Shown here one piece after another: positions 63,088 through 64,000 of a stretch of 64,000 bases of DNA. A program made the position numbers and the translations under genes. How positions within the stretch are numbered: position 1 is the stretch's first letter; each line of letters opens with the position of its first letter. A model generated the notes under the pieces. It worked only from the letters and a program-made list of their open reading frames with translations, ran no database searches and was not told where the DNA came from. The stretch is taken from NCBI GenBank assembly GCA_963841815.1, contig CAWJEE010000019.1, positions 360,215 to 424,214 on the forward strand, read 5' to 3'. The stretch is from JAOUJD01 sp963841815. Lineage in GTDB: Bacteria > Pseudomonadota > Gammaproteobacteria > Burkholderiales > Burkholderiaceae_F.

Positions 63088-63927
63088 TTGAGCCTCACGA
63101 TCTCCTTCGCCGTCCTGTTCGCCGCGCTGCTGCACGCGAGCTGGAACGCGATGATCAAGGGCGGCGGCGACGTGCTGCTCGACACCGCGGCCATCGTCGC
63201 CGGCGCCGGCCTGGTCGCGCTGCCGTTCATCTTCTTCGTGCCGGTTCCCGCCGCCGAGAGCTGGCCGTACATCGGCGCGTCCGTGGCGATCCACATCGCC
63301 TACTACTACCTGATGATCAACGCGTACCGGTCCGGCGACCTGTCGCTGGTGTACCCGTTGATGCGCGGCGTGGCGCCGCTGATCACCGGCGTGCTCGGTA
63401 TCGTCGCGCTGCGGGAGATGCCGGGCGCGCTCAACTGGCTGGGGATGCTGCTGATCTCGGCCGGCGTCGTCGCGCTGGCCCTGCGTTCGGTCCATCACTC
63501 GCCGTCGGGACGGGCGGTCGGCTTCGCGCTGATGAACGCGCTGGTGATCGCGGTCTACACCATCGTCGACGGCACCGGGGCCCGGCTGGCCGGCGATGCG
63601 TGGGCCTACATCGTGTGGCTGTTCGTGCTCGACGCGCTTCCGTTCACCGCCTACATGCTGGTCCGGCACCGCGCGGCGTTCCTCGACGCGCTGAACCGCC
63701 GGCGGACCCGCGGCCTCGTGGGCGGCGCGCTCTCCGCGGGCGCCTATGCGATCTCGGTGTGGGCGATGACCAAGGCGCCGGTGGCGCTGGTCGCCTCGCT
63801 GCGCGAGACGTCGGTGCTGTTCGCCACTCTGATCGGCGCGCGGCTGCTGCACGAGAAGCTGACGCCGCGCCGGTGGGCCGGCGTCCTCGCGGTCGTGCTG
63901 GGCGTGATGGCGCTGAAGGCCGCTTAG
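63088..63927 (+). CDS. EamA/DMT family transporter
   Basis: Permease of about 279 aa with ten predicted helices in two EamA repeats (first: LSLTISFAVLFAALLHASWN; second: AVGFALMNALVIAVYTIVDG). A TTG at 63088 places the first helix at the N-terminus as usual; an ATG at 63025 would add 21 Arg-rich residues, so TTG is preferred but not certain. The sequence shows no frameshift, so the damage ends before here. Substrate unknown. Confidence 0.78.
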   Translation: MSLTISFAVLFAALLHASWNAMIKGGGDVLLDTAAIVAGAGLVALPFIFFVPVPAAESWPYIGASVAIHIAYYYLMINAYRSGDLSLVYPLMRGVAPLITGVLGIVALREMPGALNWLGMLLISAGVVALALRSVHHSPSGRAVGFALMNALVIAVYTIVDGTGARLAGDAWAYIVWLFVLDALPFTAYMLVRHRAAFLDALNRRRTRGLVGGALSAGAYAISVWAMTKAPVALVASLRETSVLFATLIGARLLHEKLTPRRWAGVLAVVLGVMALKAA

Positions 63928-63930
63928 CGG

Positions 63931-64000
63931 CTAGGCGGCCCTGCGCTCCGCCGCCGGCGCCACCTGCTTGATCCCCATGTCCTTCAGCGTCTGGCTGACC
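63931..64000 (-). CDS. 3' end of an unidentified gene
   Basis: The last 22 codons and stop (VSQTLKDMGIKQVAPAAER then RAA) are on the minus strand at the right edge, converging with the transporter 3 bases away. Codon use looks native. Too short to assign. Confidence 0.45.
   Translation of the reverse strand, partial: VSQTLKDMGIKQVAPAAERRAA

Overview
The window looks like a chromosomal segment of a high-GC betaproteobacterium, probably of the order Burkholderiales. The evidence is the very GC-rich codon usage, the FmdB-DUF502-AspS-NudB gene order, the aspartate-tRNA ligase type, the SWIB protein with a lysine-rich tail, and a long beta-oxidation operon. I saw no rRNA, tRNA, CRISPR array, prophage or intact insertion sequence. 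The genus cannot be named from the sequence alone.

Layout. 1-1121: end of a glutamate/aspartate ABC importer (gltJ start, gltI). 1255-5740: an Atm1-type ABC exporter, an SDR, a YciA-type thioesterase and an amidase. 5741-6551: about 0.8 kb without a convincing gene, holding direct and inverted repeats. 6552-16505: one long minus-strand fatty-acid/acyl-CoA operon led by a TetR regulator (acyl-CoA dehydrogenase, hydroxyacyl-CoA dehydrogenase/hydratase fusion, thiolase, a collapsed alpha/beta-hydrolase remnant, NTF2-like protein, enoyl-CoA hydratase, thioesterase, GDSL hydrolase, SDR). 16618-19591: LysR regulator divergent from DoxX, GST and an extradiol dioxygenase. 19593-24019: PdeM phosphoesterase, TraB/GumN protein, and an acyl-CoA synthetase fused to an acetyltransferase. 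24239-26204: DksA-like protein and two related outer-membrane barrels. 26337-30569: EamA transporter, mtnA and a class II aldolase in a tightly overlapping operon, then two tandem catalytically degenerate EAL-like proteins. 30814-34985: a compact archaic chaperone-usher pilus operon. 35077-38833: SRPBCC protein, lipoprotein, HNH nuclease and B12-binding radical SAM protein.

38940-42736 is the most distinctive metabolic operon: a beta-CASP metallo-hydrolase (probable RNase), an archaeal-type AMP/thymidine phosphorylase and a short archaeal-type PRPP synthetase, tightly packed. It reads as a module that takes RNA or NMPs to bases and phosphorylated ribose. Next come a SWIB-domain protein with a Lys/Ala-rich tail and an Lhr-type helicase whose motor carries an in-frame palindromic repeat insertion. 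46713-53762 holds cardiolipin synthase, an EEP-family phosphohydrolase, an unrecognised lipoprotein, nudB, aspS, DUF502 and FmdB.

53958-62518 is an amine-catabolism cluster resembling the gamma-glutamyl (Puu) pathway: GS-like ligase, Fe-alcohol dehydrogenase, gamma-glutamyl hydrolase, aldehyde dehydrogenase, FAD oxidoreductase with a GcvT-like domain, and alanine dehydrogenase. Every gene in it except the aldehyde dehydrogenase is broken by frameshifts, almost all net +1 and often an apparent extra C after G or G after C. The flanking 54 kb is clean, so sequencing or assembly error in this stretch is more likely than decay, but reads are needed to decide. A DMT transporter and the 3' end of an unidentified gene close the window.
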